A stretch of DNA of 22,551 bases. It comes from Brevundimonas sp. UBA7534. GTDB taxonomy: Bacteria > Pseudomonadota > Alphaproteobacteria > Caulobacterales > Caulobacteraceae. Both the position numbers and the translations under genes were made by a program. Below, one piece after another: positions 7,500 through 14,260 of this stretch; the stretch's first letter is position 1, and every line of letters starts with the position of its first letter. The notes below the pieces were generated by a model. The model was not told where the DNA came from. It saw only the letters and a list, made by a program, of their open reading frames with translations, and did not search any database. The stretch spans positions 1-22,551 of the forward strand of contig NZ_DLMO01000145.1 in the NCBI RefSeq assembly GCF_002479325.1, read 5' to 3'.

Positions 7500-8279
7500 A
7501 TGACCGACACCCTGCAATCGCCGCTCGAAGGCGCCGTCCTCTTCTACAAGCAGCCGGAGCCGCTGGATCCGGCCCTGCACCAGACGCTGGGCGTCAACGC
7601 CGCCGAAAAGCCCTACGCCTTCGTCGGCCAGACCAACTTCGTGCCGCTGACGGTGACCGAGTTCGCCGCCGCCGCCCTGTCCTATCCGGTCATCTTCATG
7701 GGCGCCCAGAAGCAGCCGGCCGCCGTCATGGGCCTGCGTAACGGCGAGAACCTGTTCGTCTCGCCCGAGGGCGACTTCCGCCCCGACGCCTACATCCCCG
7801 CCTTCGTCCGCCGCTACCCGTTCGTCTTCGCCGACGACAAGTCCAACCAGCGCCTGATCCTGTGCGTCGACCGCGGCGCCGACATCGTCGCGGAGGGCGG
7901 CCAGAACCCGCTGTTCGTCGACGGCCAGCCCAGCGACTACGTCAAGATGGCGATGGAGTTCTGCAACAGCTTCGAACAGGAGCGGGTGCGCACCGAATCC
8001 TTCGTCAAGCTGATGGAAGACCTGGATCTGCTGGAGGTGCGCGAAGCCAGCTTCACGCCCCGCAACCCCGACGGCACGACGGGCGCCCCCCAGAAGCTGG
8101 CGGAATACTACGCGGTGTCGGAAGACAAGCTGAAAGCTCTGCCGGCCGACAAGCTGGCCGAACTGCGCGACAACGGCGCCCTGGGCCAGATCTACGCCCA
8201 TCTGGTGTCGCTGCTGGGCTGGGATCGCCTGATCGCCATGACCCTGCTGCGCGCCGCCCCGGTCGCCGCCAACGCCTGA
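7500..8279 (+). CDS. SapC-family protein
   Basis: A 259-aa protein of the SapC family (PF07277), named from Campylobacter fetus S-layer loci but widespread in Proteobacteria with no proven role. Typical stretches are FVPLTVTEFAAAALSYPVIFMG (49-70), AAVMGLRNGENLFV (75-88), AYIPAFVRRYPFVFA (97-111), ILCVDRGAD and FVDGQPSDYVKMAMEFCNSFE, in family order. There is no signal peptide or membrane segment, so it is predicted to be cytoplasmic, and there is no S-layer gene next to it; the name should not be read as a function. The ATG at 7500 lacks a clear Shine-Dalgarno. It is a single-gene unit bracketed by its own promoter and a strong terminator. Confidence 0.9.
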   Translation: MTDTLQSPLEGAVLFYKQPEPLDPALHQTLGVNAAEKPYAFVGQTNFVPLTVTEFAAAALSYPVIFMGAQKQPAAVMGLRNGENLFVSPEGDFRPDAYIPAFVRRYPFVFADDKSNQRLILCVDRGADIVAEGGQNPLFVDGQPSDYVKMAMEFCNSFEQERVRTESFVKLMEDLDLLEVREASFTPRNPDGTTGAPQKLAEYYAVSEDKLKALPADKLAELRDNGALGQIYAHLVSLLGWDRLIAMTLLRAAPVAANA

Positions 8280-8304
8280 ACGCCGTCCAAGGCCTGAAAG
8301 CACG

Positions 8305-8335
8305 CGCCCCGCCGGCCGACCGGCGGGGCGTTTTT
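8305..8335 (+). terminator. Strong intrinsic terminator after the SapC gene
   Basis: A perfect 11-bp stem (8305-8315 with 8320-8330, CGCCCCGCCGG pairing with CCGGCGGGGCG) closed by a CCGA loop and followed directly by five T residues. It sits 26 bases after the SapC stop. The minus strand has no T run, so it acts for the plus strand and protects the convergent peptidase gene that ends at 8340. Confidence 0.93.
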
Positions 8336-8339
8336 CGTT

Positions 8340-9413
8340 TCAGCGTTCCTCGTCGGCGTAGATGGCCACCCGGTCGGCGCGCATGGACCCGGCCTCTGCG
8401 CGATACATGCCCGAGGTGTTCAACGCGAAGGCGACCGCGCCGTCCCGCCCCATGACGATGACCCCGCCGTCGCCGCCGATCGCGCCCACCTCGGCGATCT
8501 CGGCGTCCGCGGCGGCCTGGACGGACGCGCCCTCGGCGGTGCGGCGGCAGATGTCGCGCGCCACGGTGGAGCGGATGAAATATTCGCCGGAGCCCGTCGC
8601 TGATACCGCGCAGCCGTCGGCGTTGGAGGCGTAGGTGCCGGCGCCGATGATCGGCACGTCGCCGACCCGGCCCCAGCGCTTGGCCGTCATGCCCCCGGTC
8701 GAGGTTCCGGCCGCGAGCCGTCCCTGGGCGTCCAGGGCCACGGCCCCGACGGTGCCGAACTTCCTTTCGTCCAGCGGCGGGGCGGGCTGCGCCGAGGCCT
8801 GGCCGCCGATCGGCGAGCCCGGCGCGCCGGCCGGCGGCAGGGGCGGCAGGGGTGCGCCCTGCTCCGTCAGCGCCCGGATCAGCTGATCCCATCGGCGCTG
8901 GGTGAAGAACCAGACCGGTTCGACGTGCTCCAAGCCCTGCGAGGCGGCGAAGGCGTCCGCGCCCGCGCCGATCAGCATGACGTGGGGCGACCGCTCCATC
9001 ACCGCGCGGGCGGCGGCGATGGGGTGGCGGGTGGTGGTCAGGCCCGCCACGGCGCCGGCGGTCAGGTCAGGGCCGTTCATCACGGCGGCGTCCAGCTCGT
9101 TGCGCCCTGCGGCGGTGAAGACGGCGCCGCGCCCGGCATTGAACAGCGGATCGTCCTCCATCAGCCGGATCGCCGCCTGCACGGCGTCCAGCGCGGAACC
9201 GCCGGCCTCCAGCACCGTCGATCCGGCGTCGAGCGCCTTCTGAAGGGCCGCGCGATAGGCCGCCTCCTGTTCCGGGCTCAGGCTGTCGCGCTCGATCACA
9301 CCCGCCCCGCCGTGGATGGCGAGGGACCAGCGGGGCGCGTCCGCGGCCGGCTGGGCGACGGCGGCCGATGCGGCGATCAGCGACAGGGCGGCGGCGAGCG
9401 CGACGGATTTCAT
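8340..9413 (-). CDS. Exported isoaspartyl peptidase / L-asparaginase (Ntn hydrolase)
   Basis: A 357-aa member of the plant-type asparaginase / IaaA family, which hydrolyses isoaspartyl dipeptides and asparagine. Residues 1-20 form a signal peptide (AVA cleavage), placing it in the periplasm. Family motifs are LAIHGGAGVI (31-40), DAVQAAIRLMEDDPLFNAGRGAVFT (76-100) and the autocleavage site KFG-T221-VGAVALD. Thr221 would become the N-terminal nucleophile, with GTSTGGMTAKRWGRVGDVPIIGAGTYA (236-262) supplying the partner threonines and substrate loop. A Pro/Gly-rich linker (about 187-214) precedes the cleavage site. The ATG at 9413 has a strong Shine-Dalgarno (GAGGGGGA). It follows hppD and the small membrane gene with only 17 bases between, so it is likely co-transcribed with amino-acid catabolism. 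Confidence 0.93.
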   Translation of the reverse strand: MKSVALAAALSLIAASAAVAQPAADAPRWSLAIHGGAGVIERDSLSPEQEAAYRAALQKALDAGSTVLEAGGSALDAVQAAIRLMEDDPLFNAGRGAVFTAAGRNELDAAVMNGPDLTAGAVAGLTTTRHPIAAARAVMERSPHVMLIGAGADAFAASQGLEHVEPVWFFTQRRWDQLIRALTEQGAPLPPLPPAGAPGSPIGGQASAQPAPPLDERKFGTVGAVALDAQGRLAAGTSTGGMTAKRWGRVGDVPIIGAGTYASNADGCAVSATGSGEYFIRSTVARDICRRTAEGASVQAAADAEIAEVGAIGGDGGVIVMGRDGAVAFALNTSGMYRAEAGSMRADRVAIYADEER

Positions 9414-9430
9414 GGTTCCCCCTCGATCCG

Positions 9431-9610
9431 TCAGGACCGGTGATGCATCCGCTTCCAGATGCGATAGGCGACGATGGGCGCGAAGCCGCAGACCAGGGCG
9501 GCCATCAGCACCACCCAGAAGCCCCCGCCCAGCCAGACCTCGCCCGCCAGCGCCCCGGCGCCGGCCGCCAGCAGCGGGCCGAGCCAGGGAAGCCAGTGCG
9601 GCGGCCGCAC
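9431..9610 (-). CDS. Small membrane protein (59 aa), GTG start at the hppD stop
   Basis: An unannotated-size ORF I found by reading the gap between hppD and the peptidase gene. The GTG at 9608-9610 directly abuts the TAG stop of hppD (TAGGTG), with AAGG about 10 bases upstream. The product starts VRPPHWLPWLGPLLAAG and has two hydrophobic stretches, about residues 9-22 and 31-49. It ends in a basic tail, YRIWKRMHHRS, predicted to face the cytoplasm. Codon use is GC-rich like its neighbours and the frame is open across the whole gap, which together with tight spacing on both sides argues that it is translated. I do not recognise a family; function unknown. Confidence 0.65.
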   Translation of the reverse strand: MRPPHWLPWLGPLLAAGAGALAGEVWLGGGFWVVLMAALVCGFAPIVAYRIWKRMHHRS

Positions 9611-10711
9611 CTAGGCGTCGACCTTGATGACGCCGCGACGGATTTGGTCCAGCTCGATGGAATCGAACAGGGCCTGGAAGTTGCCGTTGCCGAAACCCTC
9701 GTTGCCCTTGCGCTGGATGATCTCGAAGAAGATCGGGCCGAAGGTGTCCTCGGTGAAGATCTGCAGGAGCAGGCCCTCCTCGTCCGAACCGTCGATCAGG
9801 ATGCGGTTCTTGCGCATCCGCTCCACATCCTCGCCGTGGTTGGGCAGGCGCTTGTCGATCAGTTCGAAATAGGTCTCGATGGTGTCCTGGAAGGCGACGC
9901 CGCGCGCGCGCATGGCCTCGACCGTCTCGAAGATGTTCTCGGTGGTCAGGGCGATGTGCTGAATGCCCTCGCCGTTGTAGCGGCGGATGAATTCCTCGAT
10001 CTGGGAGTTCTCGTCCTGGCTTTCGTTCAGGGGGATGCGGATGGCGCGGTCGGGCGCGATCATGGCCTGGGAGAACAGGCCGGTGGCCTTGCCCTTGATG
10101 TCGAAATACTTCTGTTCCTCGAAGTTGAAGATCGAGTTGTAGAAGCCGGACCAGGTCCGCATCTGGCCACGACGGACGTTATGGGTCAGGTGGTCCAGAA
10201 CCTCCAGGCCGACCGAGTTCTTGCGCTCGGCCTCCTCCCAGCCCTCGACCTCGTCCCAGGCGTCATAAAGGGAGCCGGCGTCGCCATACTGGTCGATGAC
10301 GTAGAGCAGCGAGCCGCCGATGCCCTGCAGAATATAGGGATGATCTCCCAGCGCCCCGCCGTTCGCGCCCTCGGCCGCCACGGCGCCACGCGCCAGCGCG
10401 CCCTCGTAGGCGGCCTTGGCGTCGGTGGTGCGGAAGGCCATGCCGTTGGCCGACGGGCCGTGATCCTTGGCGAAGTCCGCCGCCTGTCCCTTGGCCGAAC
10501 GATGGACCAGGAAGGAGATGTCGCCCTGCTTCAGGCGCACGACGTCCGTCTTCGGATTCACGTGGGTCTGGGTGAAGCCCATCGTCTCCAGGCGCGCGAT
10601 CATCGCCTGCGGCTCCGGCCCGGTGAATTCGACGAACTCGAAACCATCGACGCCGAGGGGGTTGTCCTGGTCCAGCTGCTTCGCGGCGTCGTTCTGGGGC
10701 ATGTCGTGCAT
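9611..10711 (-). CDS. hppD: 4-hydroxyphenylpyruvate dioxygenase
   Basis: Converts 4-hydroxyphenylpyruvate to homogentisate in tyrosine catabolism, using Fe(II) and O2. The 366-aa product has the two-lobed VOC fold. The iron ligands are all present: His174 in VLDHLTHNV, His252 in GIQHIALTTENIF and Glu330 in FGPIFFEIIQRKGNEGFGNGNF, the last being the diagnostic C-terminal motif of bacterial HPPDs. I start it at the ATG at 10711, which has AGGAGA 8 bases upstream. An in-frame extension to 10813 has no family resemblance and would run over the promoter. The next tyrosine-pathway genes (hmgA, fahA) are not in the window. It leads a run with the 59-aa membrane protein and the isoaspartyl peptidase. 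Confidence 0.97.
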   Translation of the reverse strand: MHDMPQNDAAKQLDQDNPLGVDGFEFVEFTGPEPQAMIARLETMGFTQTHVNPKTDVVRLKQGDISFLVHRSAKGQAADFAKDHGPSANGMAFRTTDAKAAYEGALARGAVAAEGANGGALGDHPYILQGIGGSLLYVIDQYGDAGSLYDAWDEVEGWEEAERKNSVGLEVLDHLTHNVRRGQMRTWSGFYNSIFNFEEQKYFDIKGKATGLFSQAMIAPDRAIRIPLNESQDENSQIEEFIRRYNGEGIQHIALTTENIFETVEAMRARGVAFQDTIETYFELIDKRLPNHGEDVERMRKNRILIDGSDEEGLLLQIFTEDTFGPIFFEIIQRKGNEGFGNGNFQALFDSIELDQIRRGVIKVDA

Positions 10712-10773
10712 GATGCGTCTCCTGCCATGTCGTGGAGGCGGACTTACCCAGCCGGGGCCGCCGATTGGGCCGG

Positions 10774-10802
10774 AACCTAGTCGTCGAACGCCCGAACGCC
10801 AA
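10774..10802 (-). promoter_or_regulatory. Candidate housekeeping promoter for hppD
   Basis: Minus strand TTGGCG (10797-10802), 15 bases, then ACTAGGTT (10774-10781). The -35 matches five of six; the -10 is partial. The leader to the hppD ATG would be about 55 bases. The 150-base gap 10712-10862 otherwise shows nothing I can name. Confidence 0.35.
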
Positions 10803-10862
10803 GGCGAAGCCACGCGGAGTTGATGGCGGCGGGCGCGTTCGCGATATCGCCTTCTCGAAACT

Positions 10863-11588
10863 TCAGTTGCACTCTACGGTGTTTGATCGCGCTACACCCT
10901 GCCTTCTTAAGGCCCTCATGCGGGCTTCGCTCAACCATCGTCCACGATCATCGACGCGATATTCAACTATGGTGTTTCGCAGACAGGAGCGCGCCATTCT
11001 CTCTTCCACCAGCCATGCCTTCGTGGCGGCGTTGAAGTCCCCCCAGGCACCGTCAAGGCCCTCTACGGCGGTCGAACCAGCGTCGCGATACAGCAGCCAT
11101 CCGGGCGGCACATCATTCCGGCTCACGAAATCAGCCTGCCGCTCGGCGGTTTTGCGCAATGCCTCGACATCCGTTGAACCGTTTCGGCTTTCCGCCTGCG
11201 CCACGAGGGCCGGGTCCACGCCGCCATGGATCAGGATCACCGCCCCGGGCTCGACGACCAGTGTGGAAGCCAACGGAAGAAAATAGTTCGCGCAGGACGA
11301 GTTGCATTCACCCCGTACGATCATCGTCAGTCGACGCCCTTCCAATTTCTCCGCAATGTCGAGAGCGAAGGCGGCGGAACCACCTCTACTATCGAGCACC
11401 AGTTGCGTGATTGCATCGGAGAATAGCCGATCCACGCATTCGGCCAGGGACGCGCCGATCTCGCCCGAAACCACAAGGGTGTCCGGCGATGGCCGATTGC
11501 AGGACGATTGATCCGACGACGAGGCTCTGACCTCGGCCGGCGATGACAAGACAAGCACGGTGACGAGGCCGCAGAAAAGCCAGCGCAT
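10863..11588 (-). CDS. Exported protein with ClpP/crotonase-like fold, function unknown
   Basis: A 241-aa protein with a signal peptide (about 1-22, VRA cleavage). Its core resembles the COG3904-type predicted periplasmic proteins with a ClpP-like fold: LVVSGEIGASL, QLVLDSRGGSAAFALDIAEKL (glycine-rich oxyanion strand, 63-82), GECNSSCANYFLPLA (94-108) with Ser98 in the nucleophile position, and AVILIHGG (116-123) with His121. The catalytic assignment is by analogy. The start at 11588 (ATG) has GGGGAG six bases upstream; a TTG 18 bases earlier is less likely. The gene is clearly lower in GC than its neighbours (the first 120 bases of the interval, its 3' end, count 53 percent by hand), suggesting transfer. 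It stands alone between hppD and the ExoD gene, oriented with both. Confidence 0.75.
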   Translation of the reverse strand: MRWLFCGLVTVLVLSSPAEVRASSSDQSSCNRPSPDTLVVSGEIGASLAECVDRLFSDAITQLVLDSRGGSAAFALDIAEKLEGRRLTMIVRGECNSSCANYFLPLASTLVVEPGAVILIHGGVDPALVAQAESRNGSTDVEALRKTAERQADFVSRNDVPPGWLLYRDAGSTAVEGLDGAWGDFNAATKAWLVEERMARSCLRNTIVEYRVDDRGRWLSEARMRALRRQGVARSNTVECN

Positions 11589-11617
11589 ATCTTGCTCCCC
11601 ACTCAATCACGGAGACC

Positions 11618-11645
11618 ACAGTAGGCGCGAAGGCGATGGGAGCAA
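11618..11645 (-). promoter_or_regulatory. Candidate promoter for the ClpP-like exported protein
   Basis: Minus strand TTGCTC (11640-11645), 14 bases, then CCTACTGT (11618-11625), a partial fit to the Caulobacter housekeeping pattern. An 8-bp inverted repeat (11592-11599 and 11638-11645) links the ribosome-site region to this -35. Low certainty. Confidence 0.28.
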
Positions 11646-11662
11646 CCCCGCTCCGCTTCTCC

Positions 11663-12298
11663 TCACCCCGGCAGCAGCCGCGCGGCCCACTCGGCGCCCA
11701 GCAGCACCGCCGTCGCCAGGGCACCCAGCAGGGTCAGCCAGACGGCGGCGACGGCCGCGCCGGCCAGGACGAACAGGCCGTCGCGCTGGATCAGGCCGAC
11801 CGCCAGCAGGGCCAGAGCGATCGAGGGGATGGTGTTGGTCATAGGCAGGACGATGGTCAGGGTGGCCAGGATCATGAAGCCGGCCGCCAGCTTCTCGCCC
11901 GGTCCATCGGCGAATCGGGTCAGGCGCGGGCGCGACAGCCGGTCGATCCAGGACAGCTTCGATTCCGCGAAGTCGGCCATCGCCTTCAGCCACGATCCCT
12001 TGGCCCTGAGCGCCAGCATCCAGCGCGGCAGCCACGGCTCCTCGCGACCCACCAGAAGCTGGGCGGCGACCAGAATGATGATCACCCCGACCACCTGCGG
12101 CACCCCATAGAGGCCGGGCACGAGGCACGGAATGGACAGCAGCAGGATCAGCAGCCCATAGGCGCGCTCGTCCATCCGGTCGCGGATTTCGTGCAGCGTC
12201 AGGCCCCGGTCGCCCCCGTCATCCGCCAGGCGGCGAAGCAGGCGGGTGACGTTTTGGCTGACGTCGTCTTTCTGTTCAGTCGTCTGGGCGTCGGTCAT
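11663..12298 (-). CDS. ExoD-family membrane protein
   Basis: A 211-aa multi-pass inner-membrane protein of the ExoD family (PF06055), named after the Rhizobium exopolysaccharide gene exoD; the molecular function is unknown. Family features are GLTLHEIRDRMDERAYGLLILLLSIPCLVPG (32-62), the PQVVGVIIILVAAQLLVGREEPWLPRW segment (67-93), a cytoplasmic stretch, then GEKLAAGFMILATLTIVLPMTNTIPSIALALLAVGLIQRDG, which is a signature of the family. No exopolysaccharide genes are adjacent, so a link to polysaccharide is not supported here. The start codon at 12298 sits six G/C bases from a perfect -10 match, suggesting a leaderless mRNA. It is divergent from the YqaA-type gene. Confidence 0.88.
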   Translation of the reverse strand: MTDAQTTEQKDDVSQNVTRLLRRLADDGGDRGLTLHEIRDRMDERAYGLLILLLSIPCLVPGLYGVPQVVGVIIILVAAQLLVGREEPWLPRWMLALRAKGSWLKAMADFAESKLSWIDRLSRPRLTRFADGPGEKLAAGFMILATLTIVLPMTNTIPSIALALLAVGLIQRDGLFVLAGAAVAAVWLTLLGALATAVLLGAEWAARLLPG

Positions 12299-12304
12299 GG
12301 GGGG

Positions 12305-12333
12305 GATGTAGCGGCGCCGCGTTCCGGCGTCGG
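12305..12333 (-). promoter_or_regulatory. Candidate exoD-family promoter, leaderless geometry
   Basis: Minus strand CCGACG (12328-12333), 15 bases, then GCTACATC (12305-12312), which matches GCTANAWC at all eight positions. Only six bases lie between the -10 box and the ATG at 12298, so the first transcribed base should be at or beside the A of the start codon. No Shine-Dalgarno is present, which agrees. Confidence 0.5.
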
Positions 12334-12362
12334 ATGACGCAATGTCGCAGCCCTGCTATCGG
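12334..12362 (+). promoter_or_regulatory. Candidate promoter for yqaA-dsbB-coq7
   Basis: ATGACG (12334-12339), 15 bases, then GCTATCGG (12355-12362). The -35 matches five of six of TTGACG. It lies directly back-to-back with the -35 of the divergent ExoD-family promoter. It would give a leader of about 48 bases. Confidence 0.38.
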
Positions 12363-12416
12363 TTGCCGCAAAGGCGGCGCCGATGCGGACGCCTCCATGG
12401 ACTTCCCAAGGACTTC

Positions 12417-12992
12417 ATGCTTCGCAAGCTCTACGACGGCGTCTTCGCCCTGGCGCGCAGCCGCCACGCCACGCCCGCCCTGGCCCTGGTGTCCTTCGCC
12501 GAGAGCTCGGTCTTTCCCATCCCGCCGGACGTCATGCTGGCGCCGATGATCCTGGCGCGGCCCGAGCGGGCCTACTTCTACGCCGCCGTCTGCACTGTCG
12601 CCTCGGTGCTGGGCGGGATCTTGGGTTACGCCATCGGCTTCTTCCTGACCGATGTCGGCCTGGCGCTGATGCGTCTGCTGGGCCACGCCGACGGGCTGGC
12701 GCAGTTCCGCGCCTGGTTCGACGACTGGGGCCTGTGGGTCATCCTGATCAAGGGACTGACGCCGATCCCCTACAAGCTGGTGACCATCGCCTCGGGCCTG
12801 GCGGCGTTCAGCTTTCCGGTCTTCCTGGGGGCCTCCATCGTCACGCGCGGCGGCCGCTTCTTCCTGGAGGCGTGGATCCTCAAACGCTGGGGACCGGCCA
12901 TGCTGGCCCAGGTGGAGAAGCGTCTGGCGCTATGGGCCGGCGCCGGCCTGGTCGTTCTGGTCGGGGCGGTGGTCGTCCTGAAGCTTCTGTAA
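12417..12992 (+). CDS. YqaA/DedA-type (VTT domain) membrane protein
   Basis: A 191-aa inner-membrane protein of the DedA superfamily, YqaA branch; relatives are linked to lipid (undecaprenyl phosphate or phospholipid) flipping and membrane homeostasis. It shows the VTT motifs FAESSVFPIPPDVMLAPM (27-44) and VILIKGLTPIPYKLVTIASGLA (108-129), forming the two re-entrant loops. Hydrophobic segments lie at about 54-77, 103-120 and 172-191. The ATG at 12417 has AAGGA six bases upstream; the longer open frame from 12342 is basic and unlike the family. It is followed by dsbB after 37 bases and is probably the first gene of a three-gene unit with dsbB and coq7. Confidence 0.88.
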   Translation: MLRKLYDGVFALARSRHATPALALVSFAESSVFPIPPDVMLAPMILARPERAYFYAAVCTVASVLGGILGYAIGFFLTDVGLALMRLLGHADGLAQFRAWFDDWGLWVILIKGLTPIPYKLVTIASGLAAFSFPVFLGASIVTRGGRFFLEAWILKRWGPAMLAQVEKRLALWAGAGLVVLVGAVVVLKLL

Positions 12993-13029
12993 TTCGACGC
13001 CGCCTCCGGGCCGGGGTAGAGAACCGACG

Positions 13030-13572
13030 ATGAGAGCCGCCTATCGCCTCCTGACCCGCTGGTGGACCGCCTTCGCGCTGGCGGCGTCGCTGGCCATGCT
13101 GGGCGCCGCGCACGCCTTCCAGCGGTTCGGCGGCCTGGCGCCGTGCAACCTGTGTCTGAAGCAGCGCGAGGTCTATTGGGCCGCGGTCGCCATCGCCGTG
13201 CTGGCGACCGGCTGGACGGTGTTCAGCGGCGGCCGACGGGGCACGCCGCGCATCGCCGCCTTCCTGCTGGCCGCCGTCTTCGCCACCGGCGCGATCACGG
13301 CCCTGTTCCACATGGGCGGCGAACAGGGCTGGTGGGCGCTGCCCGCGACCTGCATGGGCGGCGCCTCGGTGGACGTGGACGCCCTGGCGGCGCTGGCGGC
13401 CGGGACCACGCCGGCCGGCCCCCTGCCGTCGTGCGGCGACGTGGCCTGGAGCTGGCTGGGCCTGTCGATGGCCGGATGGAACGTCCTGATCTCCCTGGCG
13501 CTTGCGACGTTCAGCCTGCTGGCCGCCAAGCGTCCCAAGGACGCGCGCGCCCCGCGCATCGAGAAGGCCTGA
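13030..13572 (+). CDS. dsbB: Disulfide bond formation protein B
   Basis: DsbB reoxidises the periplasmic thiol oxidase DsbA and passes the electrons to ubiquinone. The 180-aa protein has four membrane segments (about 14-29, 47-64, 75-93 and 142-165). All four redox cysteines are present: the Cys39-x-x-Cys42 pair in APCNLCLKQREVYW after the first helix, and Cys108 and Cys135 in the second periplasmic loop (PATCMGG, LPSCGDVAW), followed by SWLGLSMAGWN, a DsbB signature. The loop between Cys108 and Cys135 is about ten residues longer than in E. coli numbering would suggest a tight fit, but this is within family range. It overlaps nothing and is two bases from coq7, so both come from one message. 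Confidence 0.95.
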   Translation: MRAAYRLLTRWWTAFALAASLAMLGAAHAFQRFGGLAPCNLCLKQREVYWAAVAIAVLATGWTVFSGGRRGTPRIAAFLLAAVFATGAITALFHMGGEQGWWALPATCMGGASVDVDALAALAAGTTPAGPLPSCGDVAWSWLGLSMAGWNVLISLALATFSLLAAKRPKDARAPRIEKA

Positions 13573-13574
13573 CC

Positions 13575-14138
13575 ATGAGCGACTGCATCCCGCTGCCGCG
13601 TCCCGGACAGGGGGCCGACAAGGCCCGGATGGACGAGATTCTGCGCGTCGACCACGCCGGGGAATACGCCGCCGTCCTGATCTATCGCGCCCAGCGCGCG
13701 GTATTCGAGGCGAGGAAGGGCCGCGAGGCGATCACCCGCGACCTGGCCGAGATGCAGGCCCAGGAGGCGGTCCACCTGGCCCGGTTCGAAAGGCTGTTGA
13801 ACGCGCGCAAGGTGCGGCCCACGGCCATGACGCCGGCCTGGCGGCTGGCGGCGTCCGCGCTCGGCGCCGGCACGGCCCTGATCGGAGAGAAGGCGGCGCA
13901 CGCCTGCACCGAAGCGGTCGAGAGCGTGATCGAACAGCACTACGCCGACCAGATCGCCGAGATCGGCGACCGCGACCCGGCCCTGGCCGCGGAGCTGAAT
14001 CAGTTCCGCGAGGAGGAGCTGGCCCACCACGACCACGCCATCGAACACGGCAGCCGCGAGGCCCCGGCCTATCGTCTGCTCAGCGGCGTCATCAGGGCGG
14101 GCTGCCGTGCGGCGATCAAGATCAGCGAGAAGGTGTAG
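13575..14138 (+). CDS. coq7: Coq7-type demethoxyubiquinone hydroxylase
   Basis: A di-iron monooxygenase that adds the hydroxyl at C6 of demethoxyubiquinol, the penultimate step of ubiquinone synthesis. The 187-aa product (family length) has the carboxylate-bridged iron ligands in two repeats: Glu30 in DHAGEYAA, Glu64xxHis67 in QAQEAVHLARFE, a glutamate in CTEAVESVIEQHY (113-116), and Glu148xxHis151 in EEELAHHDHAIE. It begins two bases after the dsbB stop. Pairing a quinone-reducing enzyme with a quinone-biosynthetic one is functionally tidy, and the methylase for the same pathway (ubiG) is 1.5 kb downstream on the other strand. Confidence 0.95.
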   Translation: MSDCIPLPRPGQGADKARMDEILRVDHAGEYAAVLIYRAQRAVFEARKGREAITRDLAEMQAQEAVHLARFERLLNARKVRPTAMTPAWRLAASALGAGTALIGEKAAHACTEAVESVIEQHYADQIAEIGDRDPALAAELNQFREEELAHHDHAIEHGSREAPAYRLLSGVIRAGCRAAIKISEKV

Positions 14139-14172
14139 TCTCCTCCCGCTTCGGCGAGAAGGAAACCTAACC

Positions 14173-14201
14173 CTCAGTAGATTTCGAACAGCCCGGCCGC
14201 G
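14173..14201. repeat. 29-bp direct repeat, copy 1 (duplicate of thiolase 3' tail)
   Basis: Identical to 14261-14289, 88 bases away. Copy 2 is the last eight codons plus stop of the thiolase, and copy 1 repeats the same tail (minus strand ending LFEIY-stop) just beyond the gene's end. The bases on either side of the match differ, so the duplicated unit is exactly 29 bp. Confidence 0.95.
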
Positions 14202-14203
14202 GC

Positions 14204-14229
14204 GCTTCGAAACGCTGGCGTTTCGAAGC
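14204..14229. repeat. Perfect 11-bp inverted repeat (hairpin) between coq7 and the thiolase gene
   Basis: GCTTCGAAACG (14204-14214) and its exact complement (14219-14229) flank a CTGG loop. It lies between the convergent ends of coq7 and the thiolase and between the two direct-repeat copies. There is no T run on either strand, so it is not a classical intrinsic terminator, but it could stop or stabilise both transcripts. Confidence 0.85.
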
Positions 14230-14260
14230 TTCGTTTGAAGGGGCGCGGCTTTCGGGTGTT

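Noticed and set aside
9368..10780. 470-codon plus-strand frame opposite hppD
   Set aside because: Antisense shadow; hppD has all iron ligands and a good ribosome site.
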